From: an uncultured Coriobacteriales bacterium
GTDB taxonomy: Bacteria; Actinomycetota; Coriobacteriia; Coriobacteriales; UMGS124
Reading direction: 5' to 3'
Assembly (NCBI GenBank): GCA_903789505.1
Contig: CAIFEU010000052.1
Location: 1-16,377, forward strand
DNA length: 16,377 nucleotides
In this document: positions 7,820 through 15,026 of the stretch, one piece after another
How the letters are laid out: each line of letters opens with the position of its first letter
Position numbering within the stretch: position 1 is the stretch's first letter
Made by a program: the position numbers and the translations under genes
The notes under the pieces: model-generated
Database searches by the model: none
Seen by the model: only the letters and a program-made list of their open reading frames with translations
Told to the model about the DNA's origin: nothing

Positions 7820-8724
7820 GGCGGCATCGGGTGTGGCAGGCGTTCGTGCGAACGCTGCGATGTGAGGGGCGGGCCCAGGCACGCCCGGCGGCGCTGCGAG
7901 TCCTCGCCGTCTGTCTGTTCGCCAGCCTTGCGTGCTTCCTCCTATGCGCGCAGGCGGTCGTCCATTCCGGCATCGACGGAGCGCAGTCCGCGAGGCTCGG
8001 GTTCCTTGACTTCCTCGCGGCGGTGCTTGCGGGCGAGGGCGACTACGACCCCAGCCTGGGCGAAAGGAGGGCCGTTCCCGTGGGATGGCTGTGCGTGGGC
8101 GTCTGCATGCTCCTGGTGACGCTTCCCGACCCGCTGCACGACCCTAGGCACATGCAGCCGCTGACGATGGTCCTCTCCGGGAGCCGCGTCGGGTGGTGGC
8201 TCGCGAGCTGCGCGTGGGTAGCGCTGTGCTGCCTGACGGCGTTTATCGGCATCGTCGCAGTCTGCATCGCATGGGGGGCGTGCTGGGGGGCGGCAGTCCC
8301 CAGCGGGGGTGCGAGCGCGGGCCTCAGGCTCTGGGAGAAGACCCCAGAGTTGCTCGGGTTCGACGCCTCGGCAGCCGCTCCAGCGCTCTCGGGGCGAGGG
8401 ATGGGGTGGCGGGATGTGCTCGCGTGGCTCTCCTGCTCGTGGCTCGCCCTGACGTCGGTCTGTCTTGTTCAGCGGGCGCTCGTCGCGATGCTTCCCGCGC
8501 CCGTGGCGTTCTCCCTGACGCTCGCGATGCTCTCGGCACCGCTGTTCGTCTTTCACCCATGGCTCGTGGGTAGCCATGCGATGCTCGCGCGCAGCACGTT
8601 CGTGATAAACAACGGCTTTTCGCCCTCGTGTGCGCTGGGAGTGACGCTCGCGCATGTCGCCGCGGCGATGTGCCTGGGCGCCGCCATGACCCTGAGACGC
8701 GACGTGGTCGGGCAGAGGAGGTAG
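7816..8724 (+). CDS. ABC-2 type transporter permease 2
   Basis: This is a second integral membrane protein, 302 residues, with about six or seven helices and the same plan as the permease before it: a basic cytoplasmic start, a first helix at about 28-48, an extracytoplasmic loop, then a helix followed by a short soluble stretch (MQPLTMVLSGSRVGWW) at the place where the first permease has its coupling segment. The two are likely distant paralogues forming a heterodimeric channel, as LanE and LanG do. I chose the ATG at 7816 because it overlaps the previous stop (ATGA); reading frame upstream of it lies inside the previous gene. The end of this gene contains AGGAGG (8716-8721), the ribosome binding site for the ATPase. 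There is no sequence hallmark of substrate. Confidence 0.8.
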   Translation: MRRHRVWQAFVRTLRCEGRAQARPAALRVLAVCLFASLACFLLCAQAVVHSGIDGAQSARLGFLDFLAAVLAGEGDYDPSLGERRAVPVGWLCVGVCMLLVTLPDPLHDPRHMQPLTMVLSGSRVGWWLASCAWVALCCLTAFIGIVAVCIAWGACWGAAVPSGGASAGLRLWEKTPELLGFDASAAAPALSGRGMGWRDVLAWLSCSWLALTSVCLVQRALVAMLPAPVAFSLTLAMLSAPLFVFHPWLVGSHAMLARSTFVINNGFSPSCALGVTLAHVAAAMCLGAAMTLRRDVVGQRR

Positions 8725-8728
8725 GAGA

Positions 8729-9385
8729 ATGGTCGTGGTCGACGAGGTATTCAAGACGATTCGCTCCGTCCCCGTGCTGGATGGCGTCTCGGCGGAGTTT
8801 CCCTCCGGCGCGGTCTCGGTGCTGACCGGTCCTAACGGGTCGGGCAAGACCATGCTGCTGCGCGTGATTGCGGGCCTCGTGAGGCCGACGAGCGGGTCGG
8901 TCGAGGTCGACGGGAGGAAGCTGCACCGAGACGCCCCCTTCCCCGAGAGCATCGGGATTCTCCTGGAGGGGCCCGCGTTCATCGGCTCGCTCAGCGGAAG
9001 GGACAACCTCAGAGCGCTTGCCGACCTTCGGGAGGGCGTCTCCGACGCGCAGATCGACGACCTGATCGCGCGCGTAGGTCTTGCGGGCTTCGGGCGCAGG
9101 CGCTATCGGACGTACTCCCTGGGAATGAGACAGAGGCTCGGCATCGCCGCCGCAGTCATGGGCGCGCCGTCGCTGATCCTGCTTGACGAGCCGACGAATG
9201 CCTTGGACGACGAGGGCGTCGTGATGGCGAAGGGGGTGATGCGCGCCGTGTGCGACGCGGGGGCGACCGTGATCGTCGCGACTCACGACGCCGACGTCGT
9301 CCAGGACGTCGCCGATGTCCGTTGGCGGATGGCGCAGGGGCGCATCTCGCACGTGACGGGTGAGGAGGGGAGGCGCCATGAGTGA
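8729..9385 (+). CDS. ABC transporter ATPase of BcrA / lantibiotic-immunity type
   Basis: This 218-residue protein is a stand-alone nucleotide-binding domain. Motifs are Walker A GPNGSGKT (34-41), a variant signature SLGMRQR (130-136), Walker B LILLDEPT (149-156) and the H-loop His 186. Two details place it with exporters of the BcrA/LanF group. The signature is SLGM rather than LSGG, and the Q-loop Gln is replaced by Glu 80 (ILLEGPAF), the so-called E-loop known from lantibiotic immunity ATPases such as NukF. This favours peptide export or self-protection over nutrient import. It starts seven bases after a full AGGAGG and its end overlaps the last gene of the operon by eight bases. It presumably energises the two permeases just upstream. 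Confidence 0.88.
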   Translation: MVVVDEVFKTIRSVPVLDGVSAEFPSGAVSVLTGPNGSGKTMLLRVIAGLVRPTSGSVEVDGRKLHRDAPFPESIGILLEGPAFIGSLSGRDNLRALADLREGVSDAQIDDLIARVGLAGFGRRRYRTYSLGMRQRLGIAAAVMGAPSLILLDEPTNALDDEGVVMAKGVMRAVCDAGATVIVATHDADVVQDVADVRWRMAQGRISHVTGEEGRRHE

Positions 9386-10061
9386 GGGCGGGAGGGGACA
9401 TGCCGTCGCCGTCCGCGCAGCTGTGGCGGCGCTCGTCATCGTGGCGATTGCGGTGGGTGCGCGCGTCTGGTGGGTGAACGCGAACGCTTTCTCCTACGAG
9501 CGGCAAGGGCACGAGATGGGGGATTGGGTGGAGCTTGACGGTGCATTCGTGGACTACGCGTCGGAGGGAACGTCCGGCTACGCGCTGCGGGTCGTGGGGG
9601 CGCAGCTGATGACCTGTGGGGAGTATCTCGAGCTCTACGGCGCCCCCTCGGATGCCGCCGAGCCGCTGAACCCAGAGTACTCATCGCTCTACGAGCGACT
9701 TGGTCCGGTCAACCCCGAGGCGCCGCTGGTGAGCGTCGCGCTGGAGATTCGCAACGAAGGGGAGGGGGAGGGTGCGCTCAACGTCTACGGCATGCGCATC
9801 GCCATCGACGGTTCGGCGACCGCCTGCACGTACAACCAGTACCTCTGGAGCATGACGCGTCCCGACGGGGACCCGTATGCCCTCATGGTCAGCGTCCCCG
9901 CGGGCCAGAGCTTCGTCGTCCACCTGCCCTACATGACGGGGGACTCCACCGGTCACTCGAACGCGACGTTCGCACTGACGGGGCGGCTGCTGGACCAGGG
10001 TGCCTCACTGGTCGTGTCCAACGCCCCGGTCCGTCACTCGGTCCGCATCGAGGTCGACTGA
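9378..10061 (+). CDS. Membrane-anchored extracytoplasmic accessory protein 2
   Basis: The product is 227 residues with one membrane helix at about 10-28 and a beta-rich extracytoplasmic domain (about 40-227). The domain begins EMGDWVELDGAF, then has a GYALRVVGAQL strand followed by a helix (EYLELYG), a VSVALEIRN strand, and a late SVPAGQSFVVHLPY segment. This order is typical of small extracytoplasmic beta-sandwich domains such as DUF4352-like or DUF5028-like proteins; the family names are from memory and unverified. There is no lipobox. The ATG at 9378 is preceded by GAGGAGGGGAGG and overlaps the ATPase stop by eight bases; a GTG at 9360 is also in frame but less likely. As last gene of the transporter operon, it may hold the exported peptide outside the cell, confer immunity, or help the permeases. 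I cannot choose between these. Confidence 0.72.
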   Translation: MSEGGRGHAVAVRAAVAALVIVAIAVGARVWWVNANAFSYERQGHEMGDWVELDGAFVDYASEGTSGYALRVVGAQLMTCGEYLELYGAPSDAAEPLNPEYSSLYERLGPVNPEAPLVSVALEIRNEGEGEGALNVYGMRIAIDGSATACTYNQYLWSMTRPDGDPYALMVSVPAGQSFVVHLPYMTGDSTGHSNATFALTGRLLDQGASLVVSNAPVRHSVRIEVD

Positions 10062-10082
10062 GCGGCCGACGAGGGCTGCGTT

Positions 10083-10108
10083 GGCGGGCGGCGTCGGAGA
10101 CGCCCGCC
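10083..10108. terminator. Terminator-like hairpin between convergent genes
   Basis: An 8-bp perfect stem, GGCGGGCG (10083-10090) and CGCCCGCC (10101-10108), encloses a 10-base loop; an alternative inner stem GGCGTC/GACGCC is also possible. It lies between the stop of the transporter operon and the stop of moaC, which converge on it, so it can serve both strands. There is no U-tract, as is usual in GC-rich actinobacteria. Confidence 0.6.
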
Positions 10109-10153
10109 CGTGCCCTGACGCGCCCGCCTCGCCCGCCGGTGGGGTGGCGGGGC

Positions 10154-10768
10154 CTAGATGACCTGCTGGGCGCCGCGCTCCCAGACGCCGGAGCGCCCGC
10201 CCTCCTTATGCAGCAGGCGGACGTCGACAATCTCCATGCCGCGGTCGACAGCCTTGCACATGTCGTAGATCGTGAGGCACGCGATCGAGGCTGCGGTGAG
10301 CGCCTCCATCTCGATGCCGGTCTTGCCGGTGACGCCGGTGGTCGTGACAACGTGGAAGCCCACCCTACCGTCGGGCCGTGCCCCGGGGCCGCTTGCCGGA
10401 ATCGGCTCGATGTCGACCTTCGCCTTGGTCAGCGGCAGCGGGTGGCACATCGGAATCAGGTCGCTCGTGCGCTTGGCGCCCATGATGCCGGCAACGCGCG
10501 CGCAGGCCAGCACGTCGCCTTTCTTGGCGCGGTCCTCCAGGACCATCGCTTGGGTCTCGGGGTGCATGAGGATCGTGCCCTCGGCGACGGCGATGCGCTT
10601 GGTGACGTCCTTGTCCGAGACGTCGACCATGCGCACGTCGCCCTTCTCGTCGACGTGCGTGAGCTGGTCGCGGTAGGCGTCGCGCGGGCCCGCCACGGCG
10701 GGCTTGGGCGCCTCCGCGTCGGCGGCGCTATTCGGCTTCAGACAAGAAGCGTCCTCGATGGAATCCAT
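10154..10768 (-). CDS. moaC: Cyclic pyranopterin monophosphate synthase MoaC
   Basis: MoaC acts after MoaA, converting the cyclohydro-GTP intermediate to cyclic pyranopterin monophosphate, the first stable intermediate of molybdenum cofactor synthesis. The 204-residue protein has the family blocks in order: RMVDVSDK (46-53), KKGDVL (82-87), SDLIPMCHPLPLTK (102-115), GIEMEALTA (151-159), LTIYDMCKAVD (165-175) and the terminal KEGGRSG. Lys 83, Asp 169 and Lys 172 stand where the Escherichia coli catalytic Lys 51, Asp 128 and Lys 131 would be. The first 35 or so residues are an extra, low-complexity extension. The ATG lies seven bases past the moaA stop, and GGAGG in the moaA end gives a distant ribosome binding site, so the two genes form an operon with moaA first. 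Confidence 0.96.
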   Translation of the reverse strand: MDSIEDASCLKPNSAADAEAPKPAVAGPRDAYRDQLTHVDEKGDVRMVDVSDKDVTKRIAVAEGTILMHPETQAMVLEDRAKKGDVLACARVAGIMGAKRTSDLIPMCHPLPLTKAKVDIEPIPASGPGARPDGRVGFHVVTTTGVTGKTGIEMEALTAASIACLTIYDMCKAVDRGMEIVDVRLLHKEGGRSGVWERGAQQVI

Positions 10769-10775
10769 AAGGTGC

Positions 10776-11903
10776 CTATCCTCCGATCTGTGACATGTAG
10801 CGCTCGGTGCCCTCGGTCACGTGCGCCTCGGGCTTGAGGCGAAGCGCCCGCTCGAACGCATCGCGCACGGCGTCGTCATCCCCGGCGCGCAGGTATTCGC
10901 GCACCTTGACCTCGACGTCGCTGAACAGGCAGGGCCGCAGGTTGCCGTCGGCGGTGAGCCGCAGGCGGTTGCACGACGCGCAGAAGTGGTTGCTCATCGC
11001 GCTGATGAACCCGACCGTGCCCAGCGCGCCCTCGAAGTGCCAGTAGTCGGCGGGGCCGTGGCCGTCGGGACGATGGCCCCGCGCGCTCACCAGCGGCCCC
11101 AGACCCGCCTCCTCGCCGCGGGAGCTGATCAGCGCGCGCAGCTCCTCGGTGGGAATCGTGTCCTTCTGCGACCATCCCGCCACGCCGGCGATGCTCTGGT
11201 AGTCGGCCGAGTCGTCGCCCTCGAGCTCGATGTCGTCGTCGCCTATCGGCATGTACTCGATGAAGCGCACGTGCAGCGGCCGGTCGACCGACATGCGCGC
11301 CAGCCCCAGGAAGTCCTGGTTGAGCGAGCGCACCGCCACGGTGTTGATCTTGACCGTCTTGAACCCGGCGGCCAGCGCCGCGTCGATGCCCGCCAGCGCG
11401 TCCTCGAGGTTGCCCACCCGCGAGACCGCGTGGAACACGGCGGGGTCGAGCGTGTCCAGCGAGATATTGACCCGCGACACGCCGCTGCGCACCAGCTCGT
11501 CGGCGTAGCGCGTCAGCAGGGAGCCGTTGGTCGTGATCGAGATGTCCTCGATGCCGGGAATCTCGCTGATTCCGCGCGCCAGGTCGCACACGCCCTTGCG
11601 CACCAGCGGCTCGCCGCCGGTGAGGCGGATGTGCTTGATGCCGTACTCGGCGGCGATGCGCACGAAGCGCTCGATCTCCTCGTAGGTCATGATCGACTCA
11701 TGGGGCTTGAACGCGACCCCGGTGGCGGGCATGCAGTAGACGCACCGGTAGTTGCAGCGGTCGGTGATCGCGATGCGCAGGTAGTCGATCGTGCGCCCGA
11801 AGTCGTCGCGGCTTGCGGGGCGGCCCTGCGGCCGCGCGTCGGCGAGGAGCGCTCCCGCGGCTCCCGCGCGCGTGTCGGGCGAGGTGGCCTCTCTGGTTTC
11901 CAA
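10776..11903 (-). CDS. moaA: GTP 3',8-cyclase MoaA (radical SAM)
   Basis: MoaA rearranges GTP in the first step of molybdenum cofactor synthesis, using S-adenosylmethionine and two 4Fe-4S clusters. The 375-residue protein shows the radical-SAM motif CNYRCVYC (Cys 50, 54, 57) after FGRTIDYLRIAITDR, the TGGEP segment, the second cluster motif FCASCNRLRL...PC (Cys 308, 311, 325), and the essential C-terminal Gly-Gly (374-375). It is longer than usual because of about 30 extra N-terminal residues. The start is TTG, with GAAAGG about eight bases upstream; I see no better ATG or GTG before the conserved FGR block. It is the first gene of a moaA-moaC operon read leftward, and faces a MoaE-like gene across a divergent region. 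Confidence 0.96.
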   Translation of the reverse strand: METREATSPDTRAGAAGALLADARPQGRPASRDDFGRTIDYLRIAITDRCNYRCVYCMPATGVAFKPHESIMTYEEIERFVRIAAEYGIKHIRLTGGEPLVRKGVCDLARGISEIPGIEDISITTNGSLLTRYADELVRSGVSRVNISLDTLDPAVFHAVSRVGNLEDALAGIDAALAAGFKTVKINTVAVRSLNQDFLGLARMSVDRPLHVRFIEYMPIGDDDIELEGDDSADYQSIAGVAGWSQKDTIPTEELRALISSRGEEAGLGPLVSARGHRPDGHGPADYWHFEGALGTVGFISAMSNHFCASCNRLRLTADGNLRPCLFSDVEVKVREYLRAGDDDAVRDAFERALRLKPEAHVTEGTERYMSQIGG

Positions 11904-12258
11904 GGAAGTGCCTTTCGACGGTCGGGGGGCGGACGCATGCGTGGCGCCCGTCGCTTATATGGTGAATATCGCGGGCGAGGCGGCGCCGCGCGCGCCCCGC
12001 GAGCCCGTTCTGGGAACCACTATACCCAACGAGTGGCCTCGCGTCGGGGGACAATCCGCGCGGCGCGACCGAAGGCGTCAGCGGGTGCCAGCTGGTCACA
12101 ATTGGTGCTCCGTGCGACCGTCCCGCCCTGCCCGTTGTCCACCTGCGGGCGGTGCGCTACCCTTGCCTTCCGGGCGTGCGGCGGCGCGCCCTGGCCGAGG
12201 GCCGTCCGAGCGCCCCGGCACGCATGGCGTTCCTACGATTCGAGAGGTGTTGGTTCAC
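11904..12258. promoter_or_regulatory. Divergent intergenic region between moaA and the MoaE-like gene
   Basis: This 355-base stretch separates two divergent molybdenum cofactor genes and should carry both promoters. I see no gene and no tRNA. Candidate signals are TATAGT on the - strand (complement of 12017-12022, reading toward moaA; no good -35 seen) and an AT-rich imperfect palindrome at 11952-11973 (CGCTTATAT...AATATCGCG) that stands out from the GC-rich surroundings and could be an operator. It loosely recalls ModE-type sites in composition but is not a clear match. The moaA leader would be about 110 bases long. I looked for a Moco-type riboswitch and could not recognise one by eye. Confidence 0.4.
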
Positions 12259-12654
12259 ATGGCGCTTGAGCGTCCTTCGATCGACGAGTGGCTGCGGGAG
12301 GCAAAGGCGGACCCCGCCGCCGGCAGGTGCGGCATGTTCCTGACTCACGTGGGCTCGGTGCGCGAGACCCCCAAGCAGCTCGTGCGCGGGGGCGTCGACG
12401 ACGGCTCGCAGGTCGTGGGCATGAGGTTCTCCTACGACAAGGCGGGGGTTGACGCCGCGATCGAGAGGGCCAAGGCGATGGATGGGATCTACCTGGTCCG
12501 CGTCTGGCTCAACTCCGGCGAGCTCACGGTGGGCGACGACATCATGCAGGTCATGATCGGCGGGGACATCCGCCCGCACGTCATCGACGCCCTGCAGGAG
12601 CTGGTCGGCACGATCAAGAGCGAGTGCGTCCGCGAGGACGAGGTCCGTCGCTAG
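12259..12654 (+). CDS. Divergent MoaE-like molybdopterin synthase subunit
   Basis: MoaE is the catalytic subunit of molybdopterin synthase, which adds sulfur to cyclic pyranopterin monophosphate with MoaD as donor. This 131-residue protein follows the MoaE plan: GMFLTHVGSVRE near residues 25-36, the strand YLVRVWLNSGELTVGDD (78-94) that matches the family's HRIGELxVGD block, and IGGDIRPHVIDAL followed by an IK pair (119-120). Two key features differ. The family His-Arg pair is Ile-Arg (104-105), and the final FWKKE, which holds a catalytic Lys, is replaced by VREDE. Lys 120 remains. It is therefore MoaE-like, perhaps with altered chemistry. The ATG at 12259 follows GAGAGGTG at 12242-12249; a GTG at 12247 is possible. 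No moaD is visible here. uvrB follows after 46 bases. Confidence 0.72.
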   Translation: MALERPSIDEWLREAKADPAAGRCGMFLTHVGSVRETPKQLVRGGVDDGSQVVGMRFSYDKAGVDAAIERAKAMDGIYLVRVWLNSGELTVGDDIMQVMIGGDIRPHVIDALQELVGTIKSECVREDEVRR

Positions 12655-12700
12655 CGCCGGGGCGCGGGAGGGGCGACGGCAGGGGACGGGGAAGGCGGGC

Positions 12701-14971
12701 ATGATGAAGCGTTTCGGTGAGAACCCCCGGGCGATCGACGAGGACGAGGCGCGCGACCTCGGGCTCGAGCCCGCGCATGACGGCGGCGCGCGGGCAGACG
12801 AGGTGCGTCCCGGCCACGCCAGCCTGGGCGGGGAGCTGCGCCGCTTCGGCCAGGAGGGCGGTCCCGCGCCGTTCCGCGTCGTCGCCCCGTTCGAGCCCAC
12901 GGGCGACCAGCCCCAGGCGATCGAGCGGCTCGCCCAGGGGCTCGCCGACGGGAAGCGCTATCAGACGCTTCTGGGCGTGACCGGCTCGGGCAAGACGTTC
13001 ACGATGGCCAAGGTCATCGAGAGGGTCGGCAGGCCTGCCCTGATCATGGAGCCCAACAAGACCCTCGCCGCCCAGGTCGCCAGCGAGCTGCGCGAGTTCT
13101 TCCCCGACAACGCCGTCGTCTACTTCGTCAGCTACTACGACTACTACCAGCCCGAGGCGTACATCCCGCAGACCGACACCTACATCGAGAAGGACTCCTC
13201 GATCAACGAGGACATCGAGAAGCTGCGCCACCAGGCGACGGCAGACCTGCTCAGCCGACGCGACGTGATCGTCGTCGCGTCGGTGTCGTGCATCTACGGC
13301 ATCGGCAGCCCCCAAGACTATGCGGGCATGGCCCCCAACGTGAGCAAGGACATCCCGCTGGAGCGCGACGACTTCATCCGCGACCTGATCGAGATACAGT
13401 ACGACCGCGACGACTATGACCTGCACCGCGGCACCTTCCGCGTGCGCGGCGACGCGGTGGACGTCTTCCCGCCCTACGCCGAGCACCCGATCCGCATCGA
13501 GTTCTGGGGCGACGAGGTGGAGACGATCGCCGAGGTTGACGAGGTCACCGGCGAGGCCCTCAACGAGTTCGACGCGATCCCGATCTGGCCCGCGTCGCAC
13601 TACGTGACCGAGCGCCCCAAGGTCGAGCACGCGCTGAAGACGATCCGCGCCGAGGAGGAGGCCCGCGTCGCCGAGTTCAAGGCGGACGGCCGCCCCCTGG
13701 AGGCCCAGCGCCTGCAGCAGCGCACCGACTACGACCTCGAGATGCTCGAGACGATGGGCTTCTGCAACGGCATCGAGAACTACTCGCGCCACCTCGACGG
13801 CCGCAAGCCCGGCGAGCCGCCCTACACGCTGATCGACTACTTCCCCAAGGACATGTTCTGCATCATCGACGAGTCCCACGTGACGGTGCCGCAAATCCGC
13901 GGCATGTACGAGGGCGACCGCTCGCGCAAGACGACCCTGATCGAGCACGGGTTCAGGCTGCCGAGCGCCCTGGACAACCGGCCGCTGCGCTTCGACGAGT
14001 TCGAGGCGCGCGTCCCGCAGTTCCTCTACGTCTCGGCGACCCCCGGCGACTACGAGGAGCGCGTGAGCCAGCAGGTCGTGGAACAGATCATCCGCCCCAC
14101 GGGCCTGCTCGACCCCAAGATCGACGTCCGGCCCATCCGGGGGCAGATCGACGACCTGGTGCAGGAGTGCCGCGACCACGCCGCGCGCCACGAGCGCGTC
14201 CTGGTGACGACGCTGACGAAGAAGATGGCGGAGGACCTGACCGACCACCTGCTCGACGAGGGGCTCAAGGTCGCCTACATGCACTCCGACACCGCGACGA
14301 TGGACCGCGTCGAGATCATCCGCAAGCTGCGCACCGGGGTGATCGACGTGCTGGTGGGCATCAACCTGCTGCGCGAGGGGCTCGACATCCCGGAGGTGAG
14401 CCTGGTCGCGATCCTCGACGCCGACAAGGAGGGGTTCCTGCGCAACCGGCGCTCCCTGATCCAGACCATGGGGCGCGCGGCGCGCAACGTGTCCGGCGAG
14501 GTCATCATGTACGCCGACGAGGTCACCGACTCGATGCGCCAGGCGATAGACGAGACCCGCCGGCGCCGCGAGATCCAGCAGCGCTACAACGCCGAGCACG
14601 GCATCGAGCCGCACACGGTCCGCAAGGCGATGAGCGACATCACGAGCTTCATCACGGACGCCGCCGGGGCCGACGGCGAGGGCGGGGAGGTGCCCACCAG
14701 CGAGGCGGTCGCCCAGGAGCTGGGCAAGCTCGACAAGGCCGAGGTGGCGCGAATCATGGGCGCCATCGAGGAGGACATGCGCGCCGCCAGCGAGAAGCTC
14801 GACTTCGAGGAGGCGGCGCGCCTGCGCGACCAGCTGGTGCGCCTGAAGGCTCAGGTCGAGGGCTCCGACGAGGCGGACGTCATGAAGAGCCTCAAGCGCA
14901 CCGCCCGCAAGAGCGCGGGGTTTGGCCAGAACGGCACCGCGCGGCGCTTCAACCGCCACGCGAAGCACTAG
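12701..14971 (+). CDS. uvrB: UvrABC excinuclease subunit UvrB
   Basis: UvrB is the damage-verification helicase of nucleotide excision repair; it receives lesions from UvrA and positions UvrC. The 756-residue protein shows PFEPTGDQPQAI (63-74), Walker A GVTGSGKT (92-99), the beta-hairpin that probes DNA (YYDYYQPEAYIP from 145), the DESH helicase box (390-393), motif VTTLTKKMAEDLTDHL, the GINLLREGLDIPEVSLVA block, and a C-terminal UVR domain at about 678-718 that binds UvrC. It is longer than the usual 660-700 residues, mainly because of a charged N-terminal extension of about 55 residues. The ATG has GGGGAAGG just upstream; an in-frame GTG at 12803 would remove part of the extension but lacks a clear ribosome binding site. 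The gene is unrelated in function to the molybdenum genes before it. Confidence 0.97.
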   Translation: MMKRFGENPRAIDEDEARDLGLEPAHDGGARADEVRPGHASLGGELRRFGQEGGPAPFRVVAPFEPTGDQPQAIERLAQGLADGKRYQTLLGVTGSGKTFTMAKVIERVGRPALIMEPNKTLAAQVASELREFFPDNAVVYFVSYYDYYQPEAYIPQTDTYIEKDSSINEDIEKLRHQATADLLSRRDVIVVASVSCIYGIGSPQDYAGMAPNVSKDIPLERDDFIRDLIEIQYDRDDYDLHRGTFRVRGDAVDVFPPYAEHPIRIEFWGDEVETIAEVDEVTGEALNEFDAIPIWPASHYVTERPKVEHALKTIRAEEEARVAEFKADGRPLEAQRLQQRTDYDLEMLETMGFCNGIENYSRHLDGRKPGEPPYTLIDYFPKDMFCIIDESHVTVPQIRGMYEGDRSRKTTLIEHGFRLPSALDNRPLRFDEFEARVPQFLYVSATPGDYEERVSQQVVEQIIRPTGLLDPKIDVRPIRGQIDDLVQECRDHAARHERVLVTTLTKKMAEDLTDHLLDEGLKVAYMHSDTATMDRVEIIRKLRTGVIDVLVGINLLREGLDIPEVSLVAILDADKEGFLRNRRSLIQTMGRAARNVSGEVIMYADEVTDSMRQAIDETRRRREIQQRYNAEHGIEPHTVRKAMSDITSFITDAAGADGEGGEVPTSEAVAQELGKLDKAEVARIMGAIEEDMRAASEKLDFEEAARLRDQLVRLKAQVEGSDEADVMKSLKRTARKSAGFGQNGTARRFNRHAKH

Positions 14972-14996
14972 GGCGGCCCGGCGGCGCCCGCCCTAG
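14968..14996. terminator. Bidirectional terminator-like hairpin at the uvrB stop
   Basis: A perfect 9-bp stem, CTAGGGCGG (14968-14976) and CCGCCCTAG (14988-14996), with an 11-base loop begins within the uvrB stop codon. A second palindrome, CCCGGGCCCGGG, lies at 15006-15017. Both sit between uvrB and the convergent oxidoreductase gene, which fits termination for both. No U-tract is present. Confidence 0.6.
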
Positions 14997-15026
14997 CGGC
15001 GCGTCCCCGGGCCCGGGCGCAGGCCG

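Noticed and set aside
11791..12258. Upstream extension of the MoaE-like gene
   Set aside because: The frame is open, but it begins inside moaA on the other strand and encodes low-complexity Arg/Ala/Pro residues; MoaE similarity begins only after the ATG at 12259 with its own ribosome binding site.
10821..12269. A 482-codon + strand frame across moaA and the intergenic region
   Set aside because: It runs opposite the clear radical-SAM gene moaA, shows the same artefactual composition, and has no plausible ribosome binding site or domain.
12614..14968. A 784-codon open frame antisense to uvrB
   Set aside because: Its codons mirror a strongly conserved uvrB on the opposite strand, its residues are His/Val/Asp/Leu-rich without any domain, and long antisense frames are expected in DNA this rich in G and C.
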